A stretch of DNA of 64,000 nt from Amycolatopsis rifamycinica (GCF_000695625.1 NZ_JMQI01000068.1:1-64000), one strand, 5' to 3'; numbered from the stretch's first letter, positions 17,510-29,007 are shown. Notes: generated by a model from the letters alone, not told the origin. A program made the numbers and translations.

Positions 17510-18262
17510 ATGCGCGTTCGCGCTGTGCTTTCCGCTGCCCTGATGACGTTGGCCGCCGGGCTCGCCACCGCGGCACCGGCCTCGGCCGTGGCGAACGGCT
17601 CCGACGTTCCGGCGGGCCAGTTCGGCTTCGCCGCGAAACTCACCATGACGAACATCCCGCGGCCCGACGGCAGCAAGTACAACAGCGCCTGCTCCGGCGC
17701 GTTGATCGCGGCGAAGTGGATCATCACCGCGGGCCACTGCTTCCACGACGCCAACCGCAACCGCGTCTCCGGGCCGGTGCCGTACCCGACGTCCGTGCTG
17801 CTCGGCACGGTGAACCAGAGCACACCGGGGGTGGTCCGCAATGTCGTCACGGTCTACCAGGCGAGTGCGAACGACATCGCGATCGCGACCCTCGACGCGG
17901 ACGTCACGGGCATCACGCCGCTGACGGTCAACCGGGTGACGCCGTCGGTCGGCCAGCAGCTGACGCTGGCCGGCTGGGGCAGTCTCACGGCCACCAACCC
18001 GGCGCCGTCGACGAAGCTGCAGCAGGGCACCGTGCAGGTCGGCCAGGTCGCGGCGGCGACGCTCGGCGTCCGCGGCGTGGCTCCGACGTCGACGACGAGC
18101 GCCTGCGCCTACGACTCCGGAGCGCCGTACTTCGTCGCGGGCGGCTCCGGCGGGCAGCTGGTGTCGGTCGAGTCCACCGGACCGGACTGCCCGCACAACC
18201 AGCTCGAGACCACCTCGCGCGTGGACGTCGTCGCGGACTGGATCGCTTCGCACACCGGCTGA
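17510..18262 (+). CDS. Secreted trypsin-like serine protease (copy 1)
   Basis: This is a 250-aa S1-family endopeptidase, exported by the signal peptide MRVRAVLSAALMTLAAG...ASA (about residues 1-26). Catalytic His is in IITAGHC, Asp is in ANDIAIATL, and Ser is in AYDSGAPYF. The usual GDSGGP has become YDSGAP, so the oxyanion-hole region is atypical. Two Cys pairs (CSG/GHC and ACAYD/DCPHN) fit the family. There is no clear propeptide beyond VANGSDV at the mature N-terminus. GGGGGG lies 7 bases before ATG 17510. The next gene is a tandem paralog. Confidence 0.9.
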   Translation: MRVRAVLSAALMTLAAGLATAAPASAVANGSDVPAGQFGFAAKLTMTNIPRPDGSKYNSACSGALIAAKWIITAGHCFHDANRNRVSGPVPYPTSVLLGTVNQSTPGVVRNVVTVYQASANDIAIATLDADVTGITPLTVNRVTPSVGQQLTLAGWGSLTATNPAPSTKLQQGTVQVGQVAAATLGVRGVAPTSTTSACAYDSGAPYFVAGGSGGQLVSVESTGPDCPHNQLETTSRVDVVADWIASHTG

Positions 18263-18377
18263 CCGTTCGCCGGGCGTCACCCGATGGACCACCGGGTGAC
18301 GCCCGGCCAGGGAATTCCCCGCCCGCGGCGGCGGCCCTAACGTCGGACGTCGACCACCGACTCGACGAAGGGGAGAA

Positions 18378-19109
18378 ATGCGCCTGCGCGCCCTGCTCGC
18401 CGCTGCTGTCTTGACCGTCTCCACCGCACCCGCCGCCTGGGCCGTCGCCCACGGTTCGGACGTCCCACCGGGCCAGTACGGGTTCGTCGCGAAGCTCGCG
18501 ATGACGAAGATCCCGCGCCCGGACGGCTCCACGTACAGCAGCTACTGCACGGGCGCGCTCGTCGCGCCCGCCTGGGTCGTCACGACCGGCCACTGTTTCC
18601 ACGACGCCCACCGCGACCGGGTCTCCGGCAGGGTGCCGTACCCGACGACGGTGACGCTGGGCCTGACCGACGAGGAAACGGAGTCGGGCATCGCCCGCAG
18701 GGCGACCGAGGTGCTGCAGGCGAAGGAGAACGACGTCGCCCTGATCCGCCTCGACTCCCCGGTGACCACGGTGCCGCCGCTGTCGGTGAGCCGCGCCGTC
18801 CCGAAGGCCGGCCAGCGGCTGACGCTGGCGGGCTGGGGCAGCCTGACCGGCCCCAACCCCAAACCGGCCACCCGCCTCCAACAGGGCACGGTGGTGGTCG
18901 CCAAGGTGGACCCGACAACGGTGGGCGTCCGCGGCGCAGCCCCGGAAAGCACAACAAGCGCCTGCACGTACGACTCGGGAGCCCCCTACTTCACGGGCAC
19001 CGAACTGGTCTCCCTGGAGGCCACGGGCCCCGATTGCCCCCACTCAAGCATCGAAACCACAAGCCGAGCGGACGTAATAGCAGACTGGATAGCCACTCAC
19101 ACGGCGTAA
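18378..19109 (+). CDS. Secreted trypsin-like serine protease (copy 2)
   Basis: This is a 243-aa tandem paralog of the preceding protease, about 65-70% identical by eye. The signal peptide ends AAWA. The mature start is VAHGSDVPPGQYGF, His is in VVTTGHC, Asp is in ENDVALIRL, and Ser is in TYDSGAPYF. The same GDSGGP-to-YDSGAP change occurs. GGGGAG lies 3 bases upstream of ATG 18378. The last 150 bases use more A/T-ending codons than copy 1. The 115-base gap between copies may hold a separate promoter. Substrate and role (nutrient or surface processing) are unknown. Confidence 0.9.
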   Translation: MRLRALLAAAVLTVSTAPAAWAVAHGSDVPPGQYGFVAKLAMTKIPRPDGSTYSSYCTGALVAPAWVVTTGHCFHDAHRDRVSGRVPYPTTVTLGLTDEETESGIARRATEVLQAKENDVALIRLDSPVTTVPPLSVSRAVPKAGQRLTLAGWGSLTGPNPKPATRLQQGTVVVAKVDPTTVGVRGAAPESTTSACTYDSGAPYFTGTELVSLEATGPDCPHSSIETTSRADVIADWIATHTA

Positions 19110-19224
19110 CTTCGCCCAGGGCGAACACCCACTGACCACGCCAAAAGGTGACGAACGGCACCCCCCGTCCCCCTGGAACCCGACCGGACCACGCTGGAAG
19201 GCGACGGGAGGCACCGTGGGGGGT

Positions 19225-19245
19225 CCGGGGGGCTCGGCCCCCCGG
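19225..19245. repeat. Inverted repeat between protease copy 2 and tRNA-Leu
   Basis: CCGGGGGGC and its reverse complement are separated by 3 bases. It lies 115 bases after the protease stop and has no T-tract. It is possibly a transcription block between convergent units. The rest of 19110-19265 shows nothing else. Confidence 0.45.
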
Positions 19246-19265
19246 GAGATACAAGGACAACGGGA

Positions 19266-19297
19266 AGAGCCCCGATCGCGCCAGCGATCGGGGCTCT
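19266..19297 (-). terminator. Hairpin terminator of tRNA-Leu
   Basis: A 14-bp perfect stem (19266-19279 with 19284-19297) with a 4-base loop begins 8 bases past the tRNA 3' end. On the minus strand it runs into TTCCCGTTGTCC, only a partial T-tail. Confidence 0.65.
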
Positions 19298-19305
19298 GAA
19301 CAGCG

Positions 19306-19388
19306 TGGGCGAGGAGGGAGTTGAACCCTCACGTCCTTTCGGACACACGGACCTGAACCGTGCGCGTCTGCCATTCCGCCACTCGCCC
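19306..19388 (-). tRNA. tRNA-Leu (anticodon CAG)
   Basis: The 83-nt gene has acceptor GGGCGAG pairing with CTCGCCC, and discriminator A. The anticodon stem CACGG/CCGTG encloses TTCAGGT, giving anticodon CAG. A long variable arm (TGTCCGAAAGGACGT) marks it as class II. The T-loop is GGTTCAACTCC. CCA is not encoded. Its place next to fhaA matches leuT in mycobacteria. Confidence 0.95.
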
Positions 19389-19518
19389 GAGTGCTTCCTT
19401 GCGGCAGCGAGGAGAAGACTAGCAGGTCGATTTCGCGGGTTTCACCGGGGGCCGTGTAGGGGCTGGCTCACCCGGATAGGATCGGTGCGGAAGCACACGT
19501 GTGAGGAGGTTTTCCCCG

Positions 19519-20754
19519 GTGGGCCGCGCCGAACGATTCGACAGGCGACTCGAGAACCTGGTGGGGAACACTTTCGCGCGCATGTTCGGCGGCAACGTCG
19601 TCACGCAGGAAGTGGCGATCGCCCTGGAACGGGAGAGTGAGGAGAACGTTCGTGAGCTGGCAGGCGGCCGGCAGCTCGCCCCCAATCACTACATCGTGTC
19701 CCTGGGGGCAGCTGACCACGAACGCATGGCCGGCGACGAGCAGCGCGTCACCCAGGTACTGGCCAAGGCGGTCGCGGAACACCTCGCCGCGGAGGGCCTG
19801 GACACCTATGGTGACGTCGTCGTATCACTCGAGCGCAACGAGGCGCTGCATACTGGACAGTTCAAGACCCGTTCGTCCGTCGATCCCGACGCCCGCCCCT
19901 CAGGCGCCGGTTCACCGCGGTCGGCACGACCCAGCAACGCAGGAGACCCAGCAATGAGCCAGCCCCCCGGCTACGGCCAATACGACCAGGGTGACCCGTA
20001 CGGCCAGCAGGGCCAGTACGGCTACGGACAGCAGGGTGGCCAGCAGCCCGGGTACGACCAGGGTTACGGCCAGCAGGGTGGATACGACCAGTACGGCGGC
20101 CAGCAGCCTCAGGGCGGTGGCTACGACCAGTACGGGCAGCCGCAGCAGGGTGGCGGCTACGACCAGTACGGGCAGCAGCACCAGGGCGGTTACGACCAGG
20201 GTTATGCCCAGCCGCAGGGCGGCGGGTACGACCAGGGTGGCTACGCCCAGCCTCAAGGCGGCGGGTACGACCAGGGTGGCTACGCCCAGCCCCAGGGCGG
20301 CGGCTACGACCAGTACGGGCAGCCGCAGCAGGGTGGCGGTTACGACCAGTACGGCGGCCAGCAGGGCGGGTACGACCAGTACGGCCAGCAGCAGGCGTAC
20401 GGCGCCCCGGCCGCGGACCCGTACGGCCAGCAGGGCGGTTACGCCCCGCCGGCGCCGGGCCGCCAGCTCGCGGCGAGCCTGCAGCTGGACGACGGCTCGA
20501 ACCGGACGTACTCGCTGAAGCAGGGCGGGAACGTCGTGGGCCGGGGCCAGGACGCGGACTTCCGCCTGCCGGACACCGGGGTTTCGCGCCGCCACCTGGA
20601 GATCACCTGGGACGGCCAGAGCGCGACGCTCGCCGACATCGGCTCGACCAACGGGACGACCGTGAACGGCACCCCGGTCCAGACCTGGCAGCTCGCCGAC
20701 GGCGACGTCATCCGGGTGGGTCATTCGTCCCTCGTGTTCCGTACACAGGGCTGA
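19519..20754 (+). CDS. fhaA: FHA-domain protein FhaA with low-complexity Gly/Gln/Tyr linker
   Basis: This is a 411-aa adaptor that in mycobacteria binds phosphorylated partners such as the pseudokinase domain of the lipid II flippase MviN. Residues about 1-110 form the conserved N-terminal DUF3662/FhaA domain (RFDRRLENLVGNTFARMFGG). About 145-310 is a repetitive linker of GGYDQYGQQ-type units. About 315-411 is the FHA domain (NVVGRGQDADFRLPDTGVSRRHLEI, STNGTTVNG). GTG 19519 is chosen because AGGAGG lies 9 bases upstream. It heads the cell-division/cell-wall kinase operon. The linker composition is unusual in length and purity. Confidence 0.95.
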   Translation: MGRAERFDRRLENLVGNTFARMFGGNVVTQEVAIALERESEENVRELAGGRQLAPNHYIVSLGAADHERMAGDEQRVTQVLAKAVAEHLAAEGLDTYGDVVVSLERNEALHTGQFKTRSSVDPDARPSGAGSPRSARPSNAGDPAMSQPPGYGQYDQGDPYGQQGQYGYGQQGGQQPGYDQGYGQQGGYDQYGGQQPQGGGYDQYGQPQQGGGYDQYGQQHQGGYDQGYAQPQGGGYDQGGYAQPQGGGYDQGGYAQPQGGGYDQYGQPQQGGGYDQYGGQQGGYDQYGQQQAYGAPAADPYGQQGGYAPPAPGRQLAASLQLDDGSNRTYSLKQGGNVVGRGQDADFRLPDTGVSRRHLEITWDGQSATLADIGSTNGTTVNGTPVQTWQLADGDVIRVGHSSLVFRTQG

Positions 20755-20854
20755 CTCGGGACACGGAATACTGTTCCCGCAGAATTGACGTGCGGGGGGA
20801 CCGCGGCGTACCCGCGTCGCGGCTGCGCGGAAGAGTCGGGAGCGGACACACCAA

Positions 20855-21316
20855 GTGCCAGAGCTGGTCGTACAACTCACCAGGGTGGGCTTCCTCGTGC
20901 TGCTCTGGCTCTTCGTGTTCGCCGCGCTCCGAGTCGTGCGCTCGGACCTCTACGCGGCGTCGGGCATGCGCGTCCAGGTGCCGACCTTCGGGCGCAAGAA
21001 GGAGAAGAAGCCGCGCAACAGCAAGTCCCCGCAGCAGCTGCTCGTCACGCACGGCGCGCTGGCGGGGACGCGCATCGCGCTGGACGGCAGGCCGATCCTG
21101 ATCGGCCGGGCCGACGACTCCACGTTGGTCCTCGACGACGACTACGCGTCGACCCGGCACGCCCGGATCGCCCAGCGCGGCGAGGACTGGTACGTGGAAG
21201 ATCTGGGCTCGACGAACGGGACCTATCTCGACCGGGCTAAGGTCACTGCACCCCTCCGGGTCCCGCTCGGAGTCCCCATCCGGATCGGCAAGACGGTGAT
21301 CGAGCTTCGCCCATGA
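20855..21316 (+). CDS. fhaB: FHA-domain membrane protein FhaB
   Basis: This is a 153-aa protein with one N-terminal transmembrane helix (VGFLVLLWLFVFAALRVV, about residues 10-27), a basic stretch (GRKKEKKPRN), and a C-terminal FHA domain (PILIGRADDSTLVLDDDYASTRHARI, LGSTNGTYLD). The FHA fold reads phospho-threonine, presumably on PknA/PknB targets or on itself. It starts at GTG 20855, 100 bases after fhaA, and its stop overlaps the pstP start as ATGA. The mycobacterial ortholog (Rv0019c, FipA) links FtsZ and FtsQ in division (known). Confidence 0.94.
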   Translation: MPELVVQLTRVGFLVLLWLFVFAALRVVRSDLYAASGMRVQVPTFGRKKEKKPRNSKSPQQLLVTHGALAGTRIALDGRPILIGRADDSTLVLDDDYASTRHARIAQRGEDWYVEDLGSTNGTYLDRAKVTAPLRVPLGVPIRIGKTVIELRP

Positions 21317-22710
21317 CTCTCGTCCTCCGCTACGCAGCCCGCAGCGACCGGGGCCTGGTGCGTTCGAGCAACCAGGACTCCGTGTACGCCGGCCCTCGCC
21401 TGCTCGCGCTCGCCGACGGCATGGGTGGGCACGCGGCGGGTGAAGTCGCCAGCAAGGTCGTCATCGCCTCCCTCGCCCCGCTCGACGACGACGAGCCGGG
21501 CGACGACCTGCTCGCGCAGCTGCGCGAGGCGGTGGCGAACGGCAACGCCGCGATCGCCGAACTGGTTTCGCAGGACCCGGACCTGGACGGCATGGGCACC
21601 ACGCTCACCGCCGTCCTGTTCGCCGGCACCAGGCTGGGGCTGGTGCACGTCGGCGACTCGCGGGCGTACCTGCTGCGCGGCGGGCAGTTCGCGCAGATCA
21701 CGCGGGACGACAGCTTCGTCAACGAACTCCTCGAACAGGGCCGGATCACGCCCGAAGAGGCCGCGGTGCACCCGCAGCGGTCGCTGCTGCTGAAGGCGCT
21801 CACCGGCCACGAGGTCGAGCCGAGCCTGACCGTGCGCGAAGCCCGCGCCGGCGACCGGTACCTGATCTGCTCGGACGGGCTGTCGGGCATGGTCAGCGAC
21901 GAGACGCTGGCCGAGGCCGTGCAGATCCCGGACCCGCAGCAGTGCGCGGACCGGATGATCGAGCTGGCGCTCAAGGGCGGCGGCACGGACAACGTCACGG
22001 TGATCATCGCCGACGTGGTCGACGTCGACTTCGGCGAGGACGCGCCCATCGTGGGCGGCGCCGCCGGGGACGGCAGCGACGAACGGCACCAGGGCGACTC
22101 CCCCGCGGCGCGGGCCAGGGCGCTGACCCAGCCGCCCCCGCCGCCGCGCCAGGAACTGCCGCAGCCGCAGGAAGACCCGCGGGCCCGGCGCCGGAAGCGG
22201 TTCCGCTGGCTGGCCGGCGCGGTGGTGGTGCTCGTCGTGCTAGCGGCGGCCGCCATCGCGACCCGCTACTTCGTGCTGAGTCAGTACTATGTCGGCGAGG
22301 GATCGGACGGGGAGGTCGTGATCTACCGCGGCGTCCCCGGCAGCATTCTCGGCATCGACCTGCACGCCTACGAGCAGGGGTCCTGCCCGCCGAGCCAGGT
22401 GTGCACGGACAAGCTGCGCGTCACCCAGCTCCAGGAGGACGCGCGGCTGGCGGTGCAGAACGGCGTCAAGAAGGACAGCCTCGACGAAGCGCGGAAGTAC
22501 ATCGACGACTTCCTGCAGCTGCGCAAGCGCTTGAACAACTGCGCGCCGGCGGGCGGTCAGCCGTCCCCGACGCCGACCCCTCCGGTCACGCCGACGACGA
22601 CTCCGTCGGCTCCGGCCGGCTCCACCGCTCCGTCGTCGGCGAACCAGCCAGCGGGGAGGGACTGCTCGACGCCGAGTTCGACGGCACCGACGACGGGAGG
22701 CGGTAACTGA
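21313..22710 (+). CDS. pstP: PP2C-family Ser/Thr protein phosphatase PstP
   Basis: This is a 465-aa metal-dependent phosphatase that reverses PknA/PknB phosphorylation. The PP2C domain (about residues 1-240) has SDRGLVRSSNQD, ADGMGGHAAGE, GMGTTLTA, VGDSRAYLLR, and GGTDNVTVII, covering the Mn-binding aspartates. A Pro-rich segment is followed by one transmembrane helix (LAGAVVVLVVLAAAAIATRYF, about 298-318) and an extracellular domain ending in a Ser/Thr/Pro tail. It overlaps fhaB (ATGA) and rodA (TGATG). Confidence 0.96.
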   Translation: MTLVLRYAARSDRGLVRSSNQDSVYAGPRLLALADGMGGHAAGEVASKVVIASLAPLDDDEPGDDLLAQLREAVANGNAAIAELVSQDPDLDGMGTTLTAVLFAGTRLGLVHVGDSRAYLLRGGQFAQITRDDSFVNELLEQGRITPEEAAVHPQRSLLLKALTGHEVEPSLTVREARAGDRYLICSDGLSGMVSDETLAEAVQIPDPQQCADRMIELALKGGGTDNVTVIIADVVDVDFGEDAPIVGGAAGDGSDERHQGDSPAARARALTQPPPPPRQELPQPQEDPRARRRKRFRWLAGAVVVLVVLAAAAIATRYFVLSQYYVGEGSDGEVVIYRGVPGSILGIDLHAYEQGSCPPSQVCTDKLRVTQLQEDARLAVQNGVKKDSLDEARKYIDDFLQLRKRLNNCAPAGGQPSPTPTPPVTPTTTPSAPAGSTAPSSANQPAGRDCSTPSSTAPTTGGGN

Positions 22711-24194
22711 TGAGCCAGCCTGCCGCGCGCGCCGCCGAACCGCTCGCCGCGTTCCAGACGAACCCGCCGCGCGAGGTCCCGACCCGCCGCAACACCGAGC
22801 TGGCGCTGCTCGGGTTCGCCACGTTCATCGTCACCATCGCGCTCGTCCTGGTCGAAGCGAACCAGGAGCAGGAGCTCACCGCGTCGATCATCTGGCTCGG
22901 CCTGGCCTACCTCGGCGTGCTGACCGGCGCGCACCTGGCCGTCCGCAAGTGGGCGCCGTACGCCGACCCCGTGCTGCTCCCCTGCGTCGCGTTGCTGAAC
23001 GGCATCGGGCTGGTGATGATCCACCGGATCGACCTGGCCCTGGCCGAACGGGCCGCGCAGAACGGCAAGGACTACACGCCGGCCGTCACCGCGCAGGTGC
23101 TGTTCACGGTGATCTCGCTGGTGTTCTTCGTCGTGGTGCTGATCGTGGTGAACGACCACCGCACGCTGACCCGCTACGGCTACACCGCGGGCCTGGTCGG
23201 GATCGCCGCGCTGGCGCTGCCCGCGCTGCTGCCGTCGAGCCTGTCCGAGGTCAACGGCGCCAAGGTGTGGCTGAAGCTGCCGTTCTTCTCGATCCAGCCG
23301 GGCGAGTTCGCGAAGATCCTGCTGATGATCTTCTTCGCCTCGTTCCTGGTGTCGAAGCGGGACCTGTTCATGGTGGCGGGCAAGAAGCTCGTCGGCGTCG
23401 AACTGCCGCGCGCCCGCGACCTCGGCCCGATCCTCATCGCCGCGTTCGTCTGCATCGGCATCCTGGTGTTCGAGAAGGACCTCGGCACCTCGCTGCTGTT
23501 CTTCAGCGTCATCCTGGTGATGCTGTACGTCGCGACCGAGCGGGCCATCTGGGTCGTCCTCGGGCTCAGCTTCTTCGCGGTCGGCTGCATCATCGCCTAC
23601 AACCTCTTCTCGCACGTCCAGCAGCGCGTGGCGAACTGGCTGGACCCGCTGGCCACCTACGACCAGGCGGGCGGCGGCTACCAGCTCGCCCAGGGTCTGT
23701 TCGGGCTCGGCACCGGCGGCGTCGGCGGCACCGGGCTCGGTGCCGGGCGGCCGGACATGGTGCCCGAGGCCAACACCGACTTCATCACCGCCTCGATCGG
23801 CGAAGAGCTCGGCTTCATCGGGCTGGCCGCGGTGCTGATGCTGTACCTGCTGGTCGCGATGCGCGGCATGCGCAGCGCGCTGGCCGTGCGCGACACGTTC
23901 GGCAAGCTGCTGGGCGGCGGGCTCGCGTTCACCATGGTCATGCAGATCTTCGTCGTCGTCGGCGGGGTCACGAAACTCATCCCGGAGACCGGTATCACCG
24001 CCCCGTTCCTGTCCAAGGGTGGTTCGTCGCTGCTCGCGAACTACATCCTGGTCGCGCTGCTGCTCCGCATCTCCGACGCGGCCCGCAAGCCCGCCGCCCG
24101 TCCGAAGCCGCAGCAGCAGCCGCAGGCCCCGATCGCGGAAGCGCACACGGTGCTCGTGCAGCGCCCGCCGGCGGACGGGGGCGTGCAGGCATGA
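22710..24194 (+). CDS. rodA: SEDS-family peptidoglycan glycosyltransferase (RodA/FtsW type)
   Basis: This is a 494-aa polytopic membrane enzyme that polymerises lipid II together with the class B PBP encoded next. About twelve helices are seen. SEDS landmarks include KVWLKLPFFSIQPGEFAKI, EKDLGTSLLFF and PEANTDFITASIGEELGFIG, and the C-terminus is Ala/Pro/Gln-rich and cytoplasmic. Placement between pstP and pbpA matches mycobacterial rodA (Rv0017c), which is why RodA is preferred over FtsW. Its start shares one base with the pstP stop, and its stop overlaps pbpA as ATGA. Confidence 0.94.
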   Translation: MSQPAARAAEPLAAFQTNPPREVPTRRNTELALLGFATFIVTIALVLVEANQEQELTASIIWLGLAYLGVLTGAHLAVRKWAPYADPVLLPCVALLNGIGLVMIHRIDLALAERAAQNGKDYTPAVTAQVLFTVISLVFFVVVLIVVNDHRTLTRYGYTAGLVGIAALALPALLPSSLSEVNGAKVWLKLPFFSIQPGEFAKILLMIFFASFLVSKRDLFMVAGKKLVGVELPRARDLGPILIAAFVCIGILVFEKDLGTSLLFFSVILVMLYVATERAIWVVLGLSFFAVGCIIAYNLFSHVQQRVANWLDPLATYDQAGGGYQLAQGLFGLGTGGVGGTGLGAGRPDMVPEANTDFITASIGEELGFIGLAAVLMLYLLVAMRGMRSALAVRDTFGKLLGGGLAFTMVMQIFVVVGGVTKLIPETGITAPFLSKGGSSLLANYILVALLLRISDAARKPAARPKPQQQPQAPIAEAHTVLVQRPPADGGVQA

Positions 24195-25660
24195 ACACCC
24201 CGCTCCGCAAGGTCGGCATGGCGATGCTCGTGATGGTCGTCCTGCTGCTGGCCAACGCCACCTACATCCAGGTGGTGAAGGCCGACGACTACCGCACCGA
24301 CTCGCGCAACGCGCGCGTGCTCTACGAAGAGTTCGCCCGCCAGCGCGGCAAGATCGTGTCGCAGGCCAACGGCGAGGTGCTGGCCAGCATCAACCCGTCG
24401 AACGACAAGTACAAGTACATCCGGACCTACGCCGACGGCCCGATGTACGCGCCGGTCACCGGCTACTACTCGATCAACTACGGCGCCGGCGGGCTGGAGC
24501 GCGCCGAGGACGACGTCCTCAACGGCTCCGACCCGCGGCTGTTCGTGCGGCGGCTGTCGGACATGGTCACCGGCCGGGACCCCAGCGGCGGCAACGTCCG
24601 GCTGACCATCGACCCGGCCGTCCAGAAGGCCGCGTACGACCTGATGACGCAGAAGGGCTACACCGGCGCCGTCGTCGCGATGGAGCCGAGCACCGGGCGG
24701 ATCCTGGCGATGGTCTCGACGCCGTCGTACGACCCGAACCAGCTGGCCTCGCACACGTCGAAGGCGCAGACCGACGCCTGGAACGCGAACAACAAGGACC
24801 CGAAGAAGCCCATGCTGAACCGGGCGATCTCCGAGACGTACCCGCCGGGGTCGACGATGAAGCTCGTCACCGCGGCGGCCGCGCTCGAAGACGGCAAGGG
24901 CCCGGACACCCCGATCGACCCGGCGGCGAACACGAAGGTCCCCGGCAGCAGCAAGACGCTGGAGAACTACGCGGGCCAGCCGTGCCCCGGCACCACGTTC
25001 AAGGACGCGCTGGCGCACTCCTGCAACGTGCCGTTCGCGCAGTTCGCCGGCCAGCTGGGGGCGGACAAGATCAAGAAGACGGCGGCGAACTTCGGCATCG
25101 GGCAGACCGACCTGACCGTGCCGATGAAGGTCGCCGCCTCGACGGTCGGCCCGCTCGACTCGCCGGACGCGCTCTTCCAGAGCGGCATCGGCCAGCGTGA
25201 CGTCCGGCTGACGCCGCTGCAGGACTGCCTGCTCGCGGCCACCGTGGCCAACGGCGGGATGGCGATGAAGCCGCAGCTGGTGCAGTCGGTGCTGGCACCG
25301 GACCTGTCGACCATCGAGGATTACAGCCCCACCGAACTCACCGGCACCCCGGCGCTGTCGTCGTCGAACGCCGCGATCCTCAAGGACATGATGGTCGCTT
25401 CCGAGGGCTTCACCAAGGGCGGCGGCAAGCGCCCGGACATCCAGATCGCGTCGAAGACCGGCACCGCCGAGCACGGCACGGACTCCAAGAACACCGCCCC
25501 GCACGCCTGGTACACCGCCTTCGCCCCGGTCGACAACCCGCAGATCGCGGTCGCCGTGATCGTCGAGGACGGCGGCAACCGCGGCCTCGCGGCCACCGGC
25601 GGCTCGGTCGCGGCGGAAATCGGCCGCGCGGCGATCAACGCGAAGCTCGGGGGTGGATAG
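24191..25660 (+). CDS. pbpA: Class B penicillin-binding protein PbpA
   Basis: This is a 489-aa peptidoglycan transpeptidase partnered with RodA. The N-terminal anchor helix is VGMAMLVMVVLLLANATYIQVV (about residues 8-29). A small non-catalytic domain follows, then the transpeptidase domain with SxxK in PPGSTMKLVTA, SxN in LAHSCNVPFA, and KTG in IASKTGTAEHG. ATG 24191 overlaps rodA (ATGA). PknA/PknB phosphorylation of the mycobacterial homolog controls septal localisation (known). All three motifs are intact, so it should be a beta-lactam target. Confidence 0.96.
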   Translation: MNTPLRKVGMAMLVMVVLLLANATYIQVVKADDYRTDSRNARVLYEEFARQRGKIVSQANGEVLASINPSNDKYKYIRTYADGPMYAPVTGYYSINYGAGGLERAEDDVLNGSDPRLFVRRLSDMVTGRDPSGGNVRLTIDPAVQKAAYDLMTQKGYTGAVVAMEPSTGRILAMVSTPSYDPNQLASHTSKAQTDAWNANNKDPKKPMLNRAISETYPPGSTMKLVTAAAALEDGKGPDTPIDPAANTKVPGSSKTLENYAGQPCPGTTFKDALAHSCNVPFAQFAGQLGADKIKKTAANFGIGQTDLTVPMKVAASTVGPLDSPDALFQSGIGQRDVRLTPLQDCLLAATVANGGMAMKPQLVQSVLAPDLSTIEDYSPTELTGTPALSSSNAAILKDMMVASEGFTKGGGKRPDIQIASKTGTAEHGTDSKNTAPHAWYTAFAPVDNPQIAVAVIVEDGGNRGLAATGGSVAAEIGRAAINAKLGGG

Positions 25661-25663
25661 CGC

Positions 25664-27006
25664 ATGCTGTCCTCCGGTCAGCTGCTGGCCGACCGCTACA
25701 AGCTGACGAGCCGGATCGCCGTCGGCGGGATGGGCGAGGTCTGGCAGGCCAGCGACACCCGGCTCGACCGGACCGTGGCCGTCAAGATCCTCAAGGCCGA
25801 ACTCTCCGGCGACGCCGAGTTCCTCCACCGCTTCCGCACGGAAGCGCGGATGACGGCGTCCCTGAACCACCCCGGCATCGCCGCGGTGCACGACTACGGC
25901 GAGACCATCTTCGACGGCGATCTGTCGATCGCCTACCTGGTGATGGAGCTCGTCGACGGCGACCCGCTGGCCGGGCTGCTGGCCAAGCACGGGCGGCTGT
26001 CGGCGGAGTTCACCCTCGACATGCTCGAGCAGGCGGGCAACGCGCTGCAGGCGGCGCACTCCCACGGCCTGGTCCACCGCGACGTCAAGCCGGGCAACAT
26101 CCTGGTGACGTCGGCGGGCCAGGTGAAGATCACCGACTTCGGCGTGGCGAAGGCGGCCGACGCGGCCCCGGTCACCCGGTCCGGCATGGTCATGGGCACG
26201 GCGCACTACATCGCCCCGGAACAGGCGCTCGGGCAGCCGGCCGAGCCGGCGTCCGACGTCTACTCGCTGGCGGTGTGCGGCTACGAATGCCTCGCCGGGC
26301 ACCGGCCCTTCCTGTCCGAGAACGCCGTGACGGTCGCGATGATGCACATCCGCGACATCGCGCCGCCGCTGCCGCCGGACGTGCCGCCCGCGGCGCGCGC
26401 GGTGATCGAGGCGACGCTGGTGAAGGACCCGCGGCAGCGCTACAACAACGGCGGCGAGTTCGCGGCCGCCGTCGCCGCGGTCCGCGCCGGGCTGCCGCTG
26501 CCGACGCCGTCCGGGCTGGTCAACGCCACCTACACGACGGGCCAGCAGCCGGTGGTGCCGCAGCCGCAGCAGGTGCCGCAACAGCCGCCGCCGTCGATGC
26601 CGGTTCCGGTACCCCCGCAGCAGCAGATGCCGCCGCAGCAGCAGATGCCGGGCGGCCCGCCGTCCCCGGCGATGAACCCGATGGTCGCCATCGGCCCGCC
26701 GTCGCGGCCCGCCCCGCGGCAGGTCATGGTGCCGGCGGCCCGGAAGAAGACGCAGTGGGGCTGGTGGGCCCTTCTCGCGGCGATCCTGCTCGTTGTCCTG
26801 GTGGCGGGCATCGTGCTGGTCGCGAAAATGCTCGGCGGCGGCAACGGCTCGCCACCGCACAACGGCCAGACGCAGAGCCAGGTGGTCCCGGGCAGACAGG
26901 TGCCTGCGGAGGAGCCGGCCGGTTCGGCGAGCACTCCCGGCACGGCCGACGGCGGCCGGCAAGGCATCATGACCACACCTTGGACGGAATGGAACGGCAT
27001 CCAGAG

Positions 27007-27010
<4 letters not shown>
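25664..27010 (+). CDS. pknA: Ser/Thr protein kinase PknA
   Basis: This is a 448-aa transmembrane kinase controlling growth and cell shape. The Hanks-type domain (about residues 10-275) has the Gly loop IAVGGMGEVWQ, VAVKIL, catalytic HRDVKPGN, DFG, and activation-loop GTAHYIAPEQ. The juxtamembrane region is Pro/Gln-rich (about 290-360). One helix (GWWALLAAILLVVLVAGIVLVAKML) follows, with a short extracellular tail lacking PASTA repeats, as in other actinobacterial PknA. It starts 3 bases after pbpA and overlaps pknB as ATGA. Confidence 0.96.
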
Positions 27011-28992
<1,982 letters not shown>

Positions 28993-29007
28993 TCGATTGC
29001 GCGAAAG

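Noticed and set aside
19950..20460. Repetitive DNA resembling a CRISPR or minisatellite array
   Set aside because: It is in-frame coding repeat of the FhaA linker with variable unit length and no spacers; no cas genes are present.
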